From NCBI RefSeq assembly GCF_000620105.1, contig NZ_JHVK01000017.1:1-64000 (forward strand): a DNA stretch of 64,000 nt, read 5' to 3'. Source of the DNA: Microvirgula aerodenitrificans DSM 15089 (GTDB lineage Bacteria > Pseudomonadota > Gammaproteobacteria > Burkholderiales > Aquaspirillaceae). Both the position numbers and the translations under genes were made by a program. The notes under the pieces are model-generated. The model made no database searches and was not told the DNA's origin. It was given only the letters and a program-made list of their open reading frames with translations. Below, in pieces: positions 7,505 to 16,792 of this stretch (position 1 is its first letter; each line of letters starts with the position of its first letter).

Positions 7505-10500
7505 TCATGCGGGTTCCTTCTCTGAGGGTCGACTGACGCTGCTGGGCCGGATCCTGAACCAGATGGAATACATCGCCGGCAGGAATACCAGGGTCAGGAT
7601 CGTCCCGGCGAAGGTGCCGCCGATCAGTGTGTAAGCGAGCGTTCCCCAGAATACCGAATGGGTCAGCGGAATGAACGCCAGGATTGCCGCCAGCGCCGTC
7701 AGAATTACCGGACGGGCGCGCTGCACGGTCGCTTCGACTACGGCACGGAATGGATCCAGCCCTGATTTTTCGTTCTCGCGGATCTGTCCGATCAGGATCA
7801 GCGTGTTGCGCATCAGGATGCCCGACAACGCAATCAGGCCGACCAATGCATTGATGCCGAAGGGCTGCCGGAACAGGAGCAGGGTCGGCACCACGCCGAT
7901 CAGGCCCAGCGGGCTGGTGAGGAAGACCATGACCATTCCGGAGATTGAACGCACCTGCAACATGATGATGAGCAGCGTGATGGCCAGCATGATCGGGAAG
8001 ATTGGCAGCATCGCCACGGTGGCCTTGCCCGACTCCTCGATGGATCCTGCTTCTGCGATGTGATAACCCTCCGGCAGCTTTTTCATGATCGGCTGGAGTT
8101 GCTTTGTAATGGCCGCCGACACGTCCGGTGGCTGCAAGCCTTCAGCGATATCGCCTCGTACGGTGATCGTCGGTGTGCGGTCGCGCCGGCGCATGACGGG
8201 CTCTTCCATGCGCACCTCGATCTTGCCCGCCTGCGACAGCGGAATGCGTTGCCCATGGGCGCCCGCCAGCGTGAAATCGCCAATCCTGGCCGGGTCGAGC
8301 CGGACATTTCCGGCCGAACGTGCGACGACCTGCACCGTGCGGATGTCCTCGCGCACCGTGGTGACGGGCACCCCGGTCAGCAGGAATTGCAGCTGTTGCG
8401 CGACGGCGCTGGAAGTCAGTCCCACCGCCTGCAGCCGGTCTTGCTGCAAGGTGAAGTGCAGCGTGGGCACACGTACTCCCCAATCCGTGTTGACGGTGCG
8501 CACAAGCGGGCTGGCATCCATGACCTGCTGTACCTCGGCGGCGACTTTACGCAATACCCCGGGATCAGGGCCGGTGACACGGTAGGCCACCGGAAATGGT
8601 GAATAGGGGCCAAATACGAGCTGGGTGACGCGCAAGCGTGCCTCGGGGGCCAGTCCATTGGCGATGGCCTGCCGCAGCCTGAGTTTCAATGCTTCGCGCT
8701 CGTCCTGGCTGTCCGTGCGTACCACGATCTTCGCAAACGACGGATCGGGCAGTTCCGGTCCCATCGCGAAAAAGAAGCGTGGTGCACCCTGGCCGACGTA
8801 GGCGGTGACGATTCTGGCTTCCTTCTGCCTGGCCAGCCAGGCTTCCACCTTCGCTGCCGCTTTGCTGGTTTGCGTGATCGACGTGCCATAGGGCATCTGC
8901 ATCTCGACCAGAACTTCAGGTCGGTCAGAAACCGGGAAGAATTGTTTCTTGACGACAGCCATGCCGAGCACCGACAGCACGAAAAGGCCGATCACCGAAC
9001 TGGCGACGATCCACTTGCGGGCAATGACGCGCCCGAGCAGCCGGCGGAAGCGGTTGTAGCGTGGCGTGTCGTAGATGCCCTCGTGACCGCCTTCGGCCGC
9101 CTTGAAGTCGGGTAACAGCTTGACACCCAGGTAGGGGGTGAACACCACCGCGACCAACCACGAGGCGATCAGGGCTATGCCAACGATCCAGAACATATTG
9201 CTGGTGTACTCGCCGGCCGTGGACCGGGCGAAGCCATTGGGCATGAAGCCGACTGCCGTGACGAGCGTGCCCGACAGCATTGGTGCTGCGGTGTGGCTCC
9301 AGGCATAGGCCGAAGCGGCGACCCGGTTGTAGCCTTCCTCCATCTTCACCACCATCATTTCAATGGCGATGATGGCGTCGTCCACCAGCAGGCCCAGCGC
9401 CAGGATCAGCGATCCCAGTGTTATGCGATCGAAGTTCTTGCCGCTCGCCAGCATCACGGCGAAGACGATGGCCAGCGTCAACGGCACGGCCGCGGCAACC
9501 ACGATGCCCACACGCCATCCCATGCTCACAAAGCTCACCAGCAGGACTACCAGCACTGCAGCGAAGAACTTGACCATGAACTCATCGACCGCTGCGCTGA
9601 TGTTGACGGCCTGGTCAGTCACTTTGATCAGGCGCATGCCCAGCGGCTGTGCTGCGTTGATCGCTGCCACCTCGCTGTCCAGGGCCTTGCCCAGGTTCAG
9701 CCCGTTCCAGCCATCGCGCATGACGACGCCCAGCAGCAGGGCTGATTCGCCGCCGTTACGGATCATGAACGTTGCCGGGTCTTCGTAGCCGCGCTTGACC
9801 GTGGCGATGTCCGACAGTTTCAGCGTGCGGCCTTGTGCCACCACCGGCGTATCCTGGATTTTCTGCAGCTGGTCAAAGGCGCCGTCCAGGCGGATGAACA
9901 CCTCCGGCCCCCTGGTTTCCACCGAGCCGGCTGGCGTCAGAACATTCTGGCTGTTGAGGGCAGCGAATACGTCCTGCGGGCTGATGCCCAGTGTGGCCAG
10001 GCGGTCATGCGAGAACTCGACAAAGATCCGCTCGGCCTGTTCGCCAACGATATTGACCTTTTTCACGCCCGGTACATGCAGCAGACGCTGGCGCAGCGTT
10101 TCCGCATCGCGAACGAGCACACGCTGTGGTTCACCCTTGGCCTTGAGTGCGAACAGGGCGAATGTCACATCGGAGTATTCGTCATTCAGAAATGGCCCCA
10201 TCACGCCAGGAGGAAGATTTTGCACTTCATCGCCGACTTTCTTCCGTGCCTGATAGAACTCCTCTTTCACTTCCGATGGCGGGGTGCTGTCCAGCAAGGT
10301 CAGCGTGGTGAAAGCCAGCCCGGGGCGGGTGTAGGTCTCGCTGCGGTCATACCAGCGCAGTTCCTGCAGGCGCTTTTCGATTTTCTCCGCGACCTGGTCT
10401 TGCATCTCCTGTGCGCTGGCGCCGGGCCAGGCAGTAGCGATAGTCATCACCTTGATCGTGAATGATGGGTCCTCGGCACGTCCCAGCCGGAAGAAGGAGA

Positions 10501-10594
10501 CGGCTCCCGCCAGCGAGATCAACAGAATCAGGAATAGGGTAACGGCACGTTCGCGCACGGCGAGCGCCGACAGGTTGAAACGGCCCTCGCTCAC
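7505..10594 (-). CDS. RND multidrug efflux permease
   Basis: A 1,029-residue inner-membrane proton-driven pump subunit with the usual RND plan: 12 membrane helices and two large periplasmic loops. The N terminus FNLSALAVRERAVTLFLILL is the first helix. The proton-relay helix is seen as LGLLVDDAIIAIEMMVV with its paired Asp residues, and the second-half helices as FPIMLAITLLIIMLQV and LNALVGLIALSG-like segments. The gene starts with GTG inside the last codons of the adaptor gene (GTGA overlap), implying translational coupling. It works with that adaptor and the divergent outer-membrane factor at 12501. Substrates are unknown; the class resembles hydrophobe/amphiphile exporters. Confidence 0.93.
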   Translation of the reverse strand: MSEGRFNLSALAVRERAVTLFLILLISLAGAVSFFRLGRAEDPSFTIKVMTIATAWPGASAQEMQDQVAEKIEKRLQELRWYDRSETYTRPGLAFTTLTLLDSTPPSEVKEEFYQARKKVGDEVQNLPPGVMGPFLNDEYSDVTFALFALKAKGEPQRVLVRDAETLRQRLLHVPGVKKVNIVGEQAERIFVEFSHDRLATLGISPQDVFAALNSQNVLTPAGSVETRGPEVFIRLDGAFDQLQKIQDTPVVAQGRTLKLSDIATVKRGYEDPATFMIRNGGESALLLGVVMRDGWNGLNLGKALDSEVAAINAAQPLGMRLIKVTDQAVNISAAVDEFMVKFFAAVLVVLLVSFVSMGWRVGIVVAAAVPLTLAIVFAVMLASGKNFDRITLGSLILALGLLVDDAIIAIEMMVVKMEEGYNRVAASAYAWSHTAAPMLSGTLVTAVGFMPNGFARSTAGEYTSNMFWIVGIALIASWLVAVVFTPYLGVKLLPDFKAAEGGHEGIYDTPRYNRFRRLLGRVIARKWIVASSVIGLFVLSVLGMAVVKKQFFPVSDRPEVLVEMQMPYGTSITQTSKAAAKVEAWLARQKEARIVTAYVGQGAPRFFFAMGPELPDPSFAKIVVRTDSQDEREALKLRLRQAIANGLAPEARLRVTQLVFGPYSPFPVAYRVTGPDPGVLRKVAAEVQQVMDASPLVRTVNTDWGVRVPTLHFTLQQDRLQAVGLTSSAVAQQLQFLLTGVPVTTVREDIRTVQVVARSAGNVRLDPARIGDFTLAGAHGQRIPLSQAGKIEVRMEEPVMRRRDRTPTITVRGDIAEGLQPPDVSAAITKQLQPIMKKLPEGYHIAEAGSIEESGKATVAMLPIFPIMLAITLLIIMLQVRSISGMVMVFLTSPLGLIGVVPTLLLFRQPFGINALVGLIALSGILMRNTLILIGQIRENEKSGLDPFRAVVEATVQRARPVILTALAAILAFIPLTHSVFWGTLAYTLIGGTFAGTILTLVFLPAMYSIWFRIRPSSVSRPSEKEPA

Positions 10595-11706
10595 GGCTTG
10601 ACTCCTTCTGCGGCCGTGGCGACGGCATTGTCAGCAAGCCGGACCTGTTGTCCTTCACGCAGCAGATGCGCACCGAGCGCGACGACCCGGTCGCCTTGCC
10701 TGATCTGGCCGTCAATGCGCGCGCCATCATCACTCAGGTGCAGGACGGAGACTGGCCGCCAGGTTACCCTGGCTGGCTTGCCATTAATTACCCAGACGCC
10801 AGGTCCTTTACCCGCGTCGAACAATGCTCCGATTGGTACCTGCATGCCCGCCGTGTTTACTGCATGCCCATCCGGGATCTGTATTGTCACCGTGGCACCC
10901 AAAGGCGCATTGGCCAAGTCGCCATCCAGCACATAGCGTGCTTCGAAGGTGCGGGTGAGTCGATCTGCGGCATCGGAGAGCTGACGAAGTCTGGCGGTAG
11001 CGCTGACCCCTTCCTTGCCGAACAGGGTGGCTTGCCCGATGGAGCCTGCCGCAGGGCGCAGGGTCTCCGGCAACTGGATGACGGCCTCTCGACGACCGGT
11101 GCGAGCCAGACGCACCACGACCTGCCCGGCGCTGACGACTTGGCCGGGCTCGGCCAGCGTTTCCATGACGACCCCGTCACCATCGGCCACTAGCTCCGCA
11201 TAGCGGCTGGCATTGCGGGCCACGCTGGCCTGCGCTTCGGCTGCGCCGAGCTGGGCCCTGGCTGCATCTGCCGCCGCTTTGACCTGGTCGTAGGCTGAAG
11301 CAGAAATCGCACCGGTTCCACGCAGGTCACGGTAGCGGGCCTCGTCTTGTACTGCCTGCTGCGCCCGCGCTCGCGCCGCGACTACCGCCTCCTGTTGCGC
11401 ATGGGCGGCAAGTTGCAGGTCGACCGGGTCAATCCGCATCAGCGGCTGACCGCGTTTGACGGTTTGCCCTGTGTCCACCAGGCGCTCCAGCACCTTGCCG
11501 GAGACACGGAAGCCGAGATCGCTCTGTACCCGGGCGGCTATGGTGCCAGTGAATGAACGTGATTCAGGGGCAGTCGCCCGGGCGATGGCCGTACGCACAA
11601 GCGGCGTGACGGTGCGGGGATCTGTCTGTGCCTGTTCGCCACAGGCGACCAACGCAAACGGCAAGGCACAAATGACTGCAGGGATGGCAAGGCGATGCCG
11701 AAGCAT
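10591..11706 (-). CDS. RND efflux periplasmic adaptor lipoprotein (membrane fusion protein)
   Basis: A 371-residue adaptor linking the permease to the outer-membrane channel. The N terminus has a lipobox (PFALVACGEQ), so the mature protein should be lipid-anchored at Cys22. The lipoyl/hairpin region is seen as ESRSFTGTIAARVQSDLGF and GKVLERLVDTGQTVKRGQPL, with an Ala/Gln-rich helical hairpin near residues 95-165. The start at 11706 has AAGGGA at proper spacing. First gene of the adaptor-permease operon; its promoter overlaps a TetR-type palindrome. Confidence 0.92.
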   Translation of the reverse strand: MLRHRLAIPAVICALPFALVACGEQAQTDPRTVTPLVRTAIARATAPESRSFTGTIAARVQSDLGFRVSGKVLERLVDTGQTVKRGQPLMRIDPVDLQLAAHAQQEAVVAARARAQQAVQDEARYRDLRGTGAISASAYDQVKAAADAARAQLGAAEAQASVARNASRYAELVADGDGVVMETLAEPGQVVSAGQVVVRLARTGRREAVIQLPETLRPAAGSIGQATLFGKEGVSATARLRQLSDAADRLTRTFEARYVLDGDLANAPLGATVTIQIPDGHAVNTAGMQVPIGALFDAGKGPGVWVINGKPARVTWRPVSVLHLSDDGARIDGQIRQGDRVVALGAHLLREGQQVRLADNAVATAAEGVKP

Positions 11707-11739
11707 GAAAGTCCCTTTGACGAAGTGATCGGGACTTTC

Positions 11740-11775
11740 AGTATTGTTATTGTGACCAATTTAGTCAATGGTCAC
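11740..11775 (-). promoter_or_regulatory. Promoter of the adaptor-permease operon with TetR operator
   Basis: On the minus strand TTGACT (bases 11768-11763) and AATACT (11745-11740) are separated by 17 bases, a good sigma-70 promoter. A dyad with arms GTGACCA and TGGTCAC and a ten-base centre (11752-11775) covers the -35 box. An identical pair of arms occurs at 12448-12471. Bound repressor would block polymerase; the binding protein is most likely the adjacent TetR regulator. Confidence 0.8.
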
Positions 11776-11790
11776 TGTCTGGGTGTATCG

Positions 11791-12408
11791 TCACGGCGAC
11801 AGGCTGCGCAGCACCAGGCTGGAGAGCTGCGCGGGGGCCTCCTCTGCGTTTTCGATGTTGTACTGCAGCTGCAGCGGATGCAGATAGGGGCGCATGACCA
11901 GGTAAATCGCCTTGGCGGTTTCATCGAGCGGCGTCTTGCGCTCAAAGTCCCCGCTCAGCCGCCCCTGCTGCACGACATCCTGCAGCAAGTTCTGGATGCG
12001 CTCCTCGTAGGCGACCGTTGCCTGCCAGTGTTCGCCTGCAGCCGAGGCCGCAATTTCATAGAGTTTGCGGTCCTGGAAAAACAGCCGCAGGCTTGCATCC
12101 ACAATGGCCTTGAACATCCGCCGCAGTTTCTCGGGCGGCCGCCCGGTTGCATCGACTGCTGCTCTGACGTCGGCCTCGATCTCGCGCAGACAGTTGGCGC
12201 AGATCATCTCGCCGATGGCTTGCTTGGATTCGAAGAACTTGTAGATATAGGCCTTGGAAAAGCCAATGGCTTTGGCGAGGTCGGACACCGTGGTCTTCTC
12301 GTAGCCGTAGTGGCTGAAGTGCTCGGTGGCGGCGGCAACAATTTGATCGCGGACTTCGTGGTCGGCCGGGCCGCGGGCGGAAGGAGGGGAAGTATGGGGG
12401 CTCTTCAT
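11791..12408 (-). CDS. TetR family repressor of the RND pump
   Basis: A 205-residue TetR regulator. The DNA-binding helix-turn-helix lies near residues 20-60 (FSHYGYEKTTVSDLAKAIGF, then SKAYIYKFFESKQAIGEMI), and the rest is a helical ligand-binding domain. The ATG at 12408 is chosen; the frame continues 22 residues upstream with no family support and into the operator region. It lies between the adaptor gene and the divergent outer-membrane factor, and identical palindromes overlap both flanking promoters, so it probably controls the whole tripartite system and itself. Confidence 0.9.
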   Translation of the reverse strand: MKSPHTSPPSARGPADHEVRDQIVAAATEHFSHYGYEKTTVSDLAKAIGFSKAYIYKFFESKQAIGEMICANCLREIEADVRAAVDATGRPPEKLRRMFKAIVDASLRLFFQDRKLYEIAASAAGEHWQATVAYEERIQNLLQDVVQQGRLSGDFERKTPLDETAKAIYLVMRPYLHPLQLQYNIENAEEAPAQLSSLVLRSLSP

Positions 12409-12437
12409 GGCTTGTAGCTTACAGGGGTACTCAAAAA

Positions 12438-12471
12438 TTGACAATGAGTGACCAATATGTAATATGGTCAC
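12438..12471 (+). promoter_or_regulatory. Promoter of the outer-membrane factor with TetR operator
   Basis: TTGACA (12438-12443) and AATATG (12461-12466) lie 17 bases apart. A dyad with arms GTGACCA (12448-12454) and TGGTCAC (12465-12471) and a ten-base centre sits between and over the -10 box. It matches the arms and spacing of the site at 11752-11775, so one TetR dimer type should recognise both. Confidence 0.8.
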
Positions 12472-12500
12472 CATAGTTCATTCTGACCCGGAGCCTGTCC

Positions 12501-14075
12501 GTGCTAGCCAAACGCTCTCTTGCCTTGCTCATCGCAGCCAGTTTATTGGCCGGCTGTGCTGCTGGTCCCGATTATGCCCGGCCCAACATGCCGATGCCTG
12601 AACGGTATCTGGGCGCTGCCGCAGTGGAGCAGCGGCATGCGTCCACCCGTGCCGACCAGGCTGCATGGTGGACAGGTTTCGGTGATCCGCAACTGAGTCG
12701 ATACGTCATGCTGGCGTTAGCGCAAAATCTCGATCTCGCGCAGGCATCCGCCCGCGTCATTCAGGCGAGGGCGGGGCTTGGAGCGGCCAATGCCGCGCTG
12801 CTGCCGGCTGGCCATGTCGGCGGCCAGGCTGCCAGAGCCTACCAGTCCGTTGAAACGCCCCTGGGGCAAGTCCTGAATTCGGGACCGGGTTTCGACCGGT
12901 ATGGCAATGCCTATGAGGCCGAACTTGGTGCCAGCTGGGAACTGGACTTGTTTGGTGGCTTGCGCCGTGGACGAGAAGTGGCACTGGCCGAGTATCAGGC
13001 TTCGGAAGCCGGCAATGCGGCTACTCGCCTGGCAGTGGCAGCGCAGACCGCCGACATCTATATCGAGATCCGCGGGTTGCAAACCCGGCTGGATGTTGCC
13101 CGTCGACAGGTGCAGAAGCAGCAGGTGCTGCTTGAAACCATCCAGCTGCTATATGGCAAGGGGTTGGTGGCCGAACTGCAGGTGAGCCAGACCGAAGGGG
13201 GGCTTGCCCAGGTCCAGTCTTCCGTGCCAGTCCTTGAAGCGGGACTGGACGCAGCCATGAACGCACTGGATGTGATGCTGGGTTCGTCACCCGGCACGCA
13301 TCGTGCCGAGCTGGCCGAAGCTGCTGCCATCCCTGTTGCCCCGCGCATTGGCGCTACCGGATCACCGGGCGAGTTGCTCCGGCGCCGGCCTGACCTGATC
13401 GCGGCCGAGCGCCGCCTTGCTGCAGCGAATGCACGTATTGGCGTTGCCGTTGCCGAGTATTACCCCAAACTTTCCCTGAGCGGGTTGATCGGCAGTGCAA
13501 CGGGCGTGACGGCGGGCAATCTGTTCACTGGCGGTGCCAGCCAGGCTTCCGGTGTGCTGGGGCTGCGCTGGCGCCTGTTCGATTTTGGTCGCATCAACGC
13601 GCAGATTGACCAGGCCAGGGGCCAGGAGGTTGAGATGCTGGCCGCGTATCGGCTTGCGGTGCTGCATGCGACTGAGGACGTGGAGAACGCTTTCACGGCC
13701 CTGGTCAAACGCGAGGAACAGGCGGCAGTCCTTGCCCGGGGAGTGGACTCGCTCAGCCGGGCCCGGTCGGCTTCGTTTGCTGCCTATCAGAAAGGGGTCG
13801 TTAGCCTGATCGAGGTCCTGCAGGCAGATGAAAGCTTGCTGCGTGCCTCCGACGCACAGGCTCAGGCGCAGACGGAATCGGCACGTGCAGCGGTTGCTGC
13901 CTTCAAGGCGCTTGGCGGCGGTTGGCAGACGGGGCTGAGTACAGAGGCTGACATGGCGGGCTTCAATAAAACTTCCAGAGCAGGGGGCGCGGTCGCGTGC
14001 AATCGTACCGGGGCTGCTGCTGGCCCACGCCGTGCTGCATGGGCCAGTGGGCCGTCAGAGCAGCTGCCCGCCTGA
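12501..14075 (+). CDS. Outer-membrane efflux channel lipoprotein (NodT/OprM family)
   Basis: A 524-residue outer-membrane factor. The GTG start at 12501 follows GGAG at a suitable distance. A lipoprotein signal peptide (LLIAASLLAGCAAGPDYARP) gives the NodT-type sequence after the lipidated Cys. Two OEP repeats follow, with LAQNLDLAQASARVIQARA and LLRRRPDLIAAERRLAAANARIG as family hallmarks. The C terminus extends roughly 40 Ala/Gly-rich residues past the usual LGGGW end, probably disordered. It completes the pump encoded on the other strand and is controlled by the same TetR operator. Confidence 0.93.
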   Translation: MLAKRSLALLIAASLLAGCAAGPDYARPNMPMPERYLGAAAVEQRHASTRADQAAWWTGFGDPQLSRYVMLALAQNLDLAQASARVIQARAGLGAANAALLPAGHVGGQAARAYQSVETPLGQVLNSGPGFDRYGNAYEAELGASWELDLFGGLRRGREVALAEYQASEAGNAATRLAVAAQTADIYIEIRGLQTRLDVARRQVQKQQVLLETIQLLYGKGLVAELQVSQTEGGLAQVQSSVPVLEAGLDAAMNALDVMLGSSPGTHRAELAEAAAIPVAPRIGATGSPGELLRRRPDLIAAERRLAAANARIGVAVAEYYPKLSLSGLIGSATGVTAGNLFTGGASQASGVLGLRWRLFDFGRINAQIDQARGQEVEMLAAYRLAVLHATEDVENAFTALVKREEQAAVLARGVDSLSRARSASFAAYQKGVVSLIEVLQADESLLRASDAQAQAQTESARAAVAAFKALGGGWQTGLSTEADMAGFNKTSRAGGAVACNRTGAAAGPRRAAWASGPSEQLPA

Positions 14076-14352
14076 CACATCGAACGATGTGCCACTGGCT
14101 GCGAAATAGCTTCCCAACTGCACACCTAATTGCATCCTCACTGCGCACTAATTACCATCTGCACTGCACACTAGTTGCGCGTACTTGCTCACCAGACTCC
14201 CACGCGGGGGCAGAATAGGGTTCGCTAGGTCAGCTTGAGAATTTTGGCAAATCGACCAGCGGCAAATGTCTGTCCGCGCTCGTAGCCCAATGACCGGTCT
14301 CAGCCCCTAGCGGTCCTTGACGATTCCCGATAGCAGTCGTTAATAAGCAGGT

Positions 14353-14658
14353 TTATTCTTCAATGCCAAGGCCATTTTTTCCCTCAAATATTTTGTGAAG
14401 AGCGCCGCGAAGAGTCTCCATCTTGACGCTATCAGCACCGATCAAGTTAATGCTGTATGTTCTATGACCATCCAGTTGCTCAGCGAGGGACTCGTCTATT
14501 GAGACGCTTAACATCGAACCACGTAGCTTTACGGAAAGGTCATCGACTTTGCTATTGACTTGGTCGAGAATCATAACCTCGATTTCGTCTTCATCGGGAA
14601 ATCTGGAAAGAGAGAAACAATAGTTCTGCTCCTTGTCGATGCAATAAAGCAGTGCCAT
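14353..14658 (-). CDS. Small hypothetical protein of lower-GC islet
   Basis: A 101-residue acidic soluble protein, not recognised. Lower GC than neighbouring core genes and few rare stretches make it plausible as a gene, but no clear ribosome site precedes the ATG at 14658. There is no signal peptide or membrane segment. It begins MALLYCIDKEQNYCFSL and ends GKNGLGIEE. It lies downstream of, and on the same strand as, the HNH-like membrane protein gene with a 517-base gap, so co-transcription is uncertain. Confidence 0.5.
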   Translation of the reverse strand: MALLYCIDKEQNYCFSLSRFPDEDEIEVMILDQVNSKVDDLSVKLRGSMLSVSIDESLAEQLDGHRTYSINLIGADSVKMETLRGALHKIFEGKNGLGIEE

Positions 14659-15175
14659 TTGATAATGGTCATCAAATGGGGAGGCAAAAAAATTGCGTTG
14701 AGATGCATTAGGTTTTTCAAGTCTTTTTAGATTTCAACAACCGAATGGTTGCAATTGGCCGTAAGTAGTCAGTTACAACATTGTCATGAAAGGCTGCCAT
14801 GACCGAAAAGCTGTCATGACGGCAGAGATCATCGCGGGATGACTGGTTGTCGGCCAAAGCGGTCATTCAACTAGTAGGCCGGCTCGGTCTGCTCTGTAGC
14901 GTTTAACTGCCACTGCTCATTGAACTCCGGGTAACGCTCACCTACATCGCCAAGTAGCCGTATTCGCCTCTCTCTCTTATGCTCCCACCCACCTCAACTG
15001 GCGATGGACATCCCACCAACCCCCTCTGGCGTAACAGTTTACGCAGGGCGCTCCAGGGACGCCGCCAGAGAGCTTGCTCAAGTCGGCTGTTTAGGCTTCT
15101 TCGCTCGCTTGTCTTTCTCCAGACGACACCTGCCTCATCCTCACTTAATTTTTCTTTGGGGGCTCCGTGTGGCAA
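14659..15175. other. Non-coding stretch in the accessory islet
   Basis: About 520 bases with no supported gene. Short overlapping frames near 14940-15240 exist on both strands but are rich in Arg/Ser and have no start signals. Composition is lower in GC than the core. No terminator or repeat was found that could be defended. Confidence 0.5.
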
Positions 15176-16792
15176 TCACGAGCCCTTACCCCCGAATACC
15201 GCAAAGCTAAATTTGGCCTTGTTTTGGTCGAACACATAAATAGCTCCAAGCGGAGCCGCTGTAGTGACCACGCCCGTCAGTACCGCAGTTACTTGGCCAT
15301 TAAAAACATTCAACATTGGCACCGGCCGAATTGCCTTAGAGATGACATTGGCTACGTAGACCCCCAGCACTGCCGAGGCCGTACCCATCATCACCACCTT
15401 GATGCTATCGAATTTGTTTTCTTCGTTGCTCAAGAGGACGCGTACTGACCGAACAACTGAGAGTGTGCATTCTCGGATGATGGAGAGCATAAACCCAGGT
15501 ATTTTCACAATAAGAGAGATGAGAATCTGGGGTATGGCGCTTAGCGCACCGGCAACTCCACCTTCAATGCCCGCCACCTTGGCGCGCGCCCAGATTTGAC
15601 GTTCTTCAAAGCGCTGGGCAAGTTTGTCCGAGATGTTCTGCTGGCGTTGTTTGGTGTTGGCCAGTAGTCCGTTCTCATCGAAGAACTTACCGTTCCTGCA
15701 GATATCTTTGATTTCGTCGATAAAAATGTCGACAGTCTCCATGACGATGAGGCCAACCACCTGCTGCGCAGCCATGCGGGTACCGGCGCTAGCCACGGTC
15801 AGGCCTATTTCTTTTGCTGCTTCGAAGTGCTGGCGGCGGAGGTTTTCTCGCGCCTTATCATCTGCAGCAAGCATGTCAGATTTGCTAACTTCGCGTTCAA
15901 CGCGACCAATGGATAGGTACAGCTTATCTGGATTTTTGTCGTCAACCCGTAGCTCGTTTGCTTGCGCCTTGTGCGCTAGATACCCTTGGATGTCCCAGTC
16001 GCTTTTCGATCCATTAACACTTTCATTTGTGAACGTGAGATTGTCCGGATGGTTCATCATTGCGATGATTTCATCGTCGTTGGTCGCTCCTTTTAAAATC
16101 CAATCGTCGTAGTAATTTTTCTTTGCTACGACATGCTCAATATCAGCATCGTAAGGATTGAGGGGAGTGCTTTTGTTATAGGCATCGGTAAGAGGAATCA
16201 TGCCATTCGCTCGCGCTTCAAAGCGTTCGTTCTTCATGCGCGCGAAATTGGGGGCGTCGTGTAGATTGTTTTTTTCCTTGAAGTCCTTGTAATCAACCGA
16301 CAGGTTGGCATAACGACCCTCAAGTGTTCTGTCGAGCCCCTGCATGATGGGTGCCAAACAGAAGGCTGAAATTGCTCGCTGAAATGCTTCACGCTTGCAC
16401 TGCTCGAAAATGTCATCAACATCCGTTGGGCGTGAAGGCAATCGACCTCGGATGTCCTCTATCATTTCGGAGGTGGTCTTATCCACTTCGAAGGTTGAAC
16501 AATAGATATTGACGACTTTTTCGGTACTGTACTCGCGATACTCGTGGAACTTTGTTACGTAGGTTTCGCTACGCTTCAAAGCATCAAAATCCACCTCGGA
16601 CAGCTTCGCGCTAGCGGCATCTGCAAGTCGTCCTGCGTGCTCTTTTCCCGTCTCTAGGTAGGCGGAGGCGTGCTCGGCTGTTTTGTCCTTTAGGTTGCTA
16701 AATTTCGAGGCCAATTCGGCCTCCTCTGCCGCAGAAACAGCCTTGTCCTTGATGCCAGCGCTAATGGCAGCAACCTTGTCGAAAAGCCCCAT
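15176..16792 (-). CDS. Unrecognised membrane protein with a Cas9-like HNH nuclease motif
   Basis: A 538-residue protein that I cannot assign to a named family. Residues 1-80 are an Ala/Lys/Glu-rich helical, probably coiled region. Around 217-265 there is an HNH-type pattern: DIEHVVAKK with His220, then NHPDNLTFT with Asn251, then NGSKSDWD with Asn260 and Lys263. Spacing and residues resemble the HNH block of Cas9 and related nucleases. Residues about 410-525 hold several hydrophobic stretches (IPQILISLIVKIPGFMLSI, VVMMGTASAVLGVYVANVI, VTAVLTGVVTTAAPLGAIYV), so the C-terminal part is likely membrane-embedded. The start at 16792 has AGGAGAAGAAGG just upstream; an upstream Arg/Lys-rich extension is rejected. 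Lower GC than flanks suggests horizontal transfer. A membrane-tethered nuclease effector, for example in phage defence, is an inference only. Confidence 0.7.
   Translation of the reverse strand: MGLFDKVAAISAGIKDKAVSAAEEAELASKFSNLKDKTAEHASAYLETGKEHAGRLADAASAKLSEVDFDALKRSETYVTKFHEYREYSTEKVVNIYCSTFEVDKTTSEMIEDIRGRLPSRPTDVDDIFEQCKREAFQRAISAFCLAPIMQGLDRTLEGRYANLSVDYKDFKEKNNLHDAPNFARMKNERFEARANGMIPLTDAYNKSTPLNPYDADIEHVVAKKNYYDDWILKGATNDDEIIAMMNHPDNLTFTNESVNGSKSDWDIQGYLAHKAQANELRVDDKNPDKLYLSIGRVEREVSKSDMLAADDKARENLRRQHFEAAKEIGLTVASAGTRMAAQQVVGLIVMETVDIFIDEIKDICRNGKFFDENGLLANTKQRQQNISDKLAQRFEERQIWARAKVAGIEGGVAGALSAIPQILISLIVKIPGFMLSIIRECTLSVVRSVRVLLSNEENKFDSIKVVMMGTASAVLGVYVANVISKAIRPVPMLNVFNGQVTAVLTGVVTTAAPLGAIYVFDQNKAKFSFAVFGGKGS

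Noticed and set aside
14942-15239. Overlapping short frames on both strands as genes
   Set aside because: Arg/Ser-rich products, no ribosome site and no recognised family.
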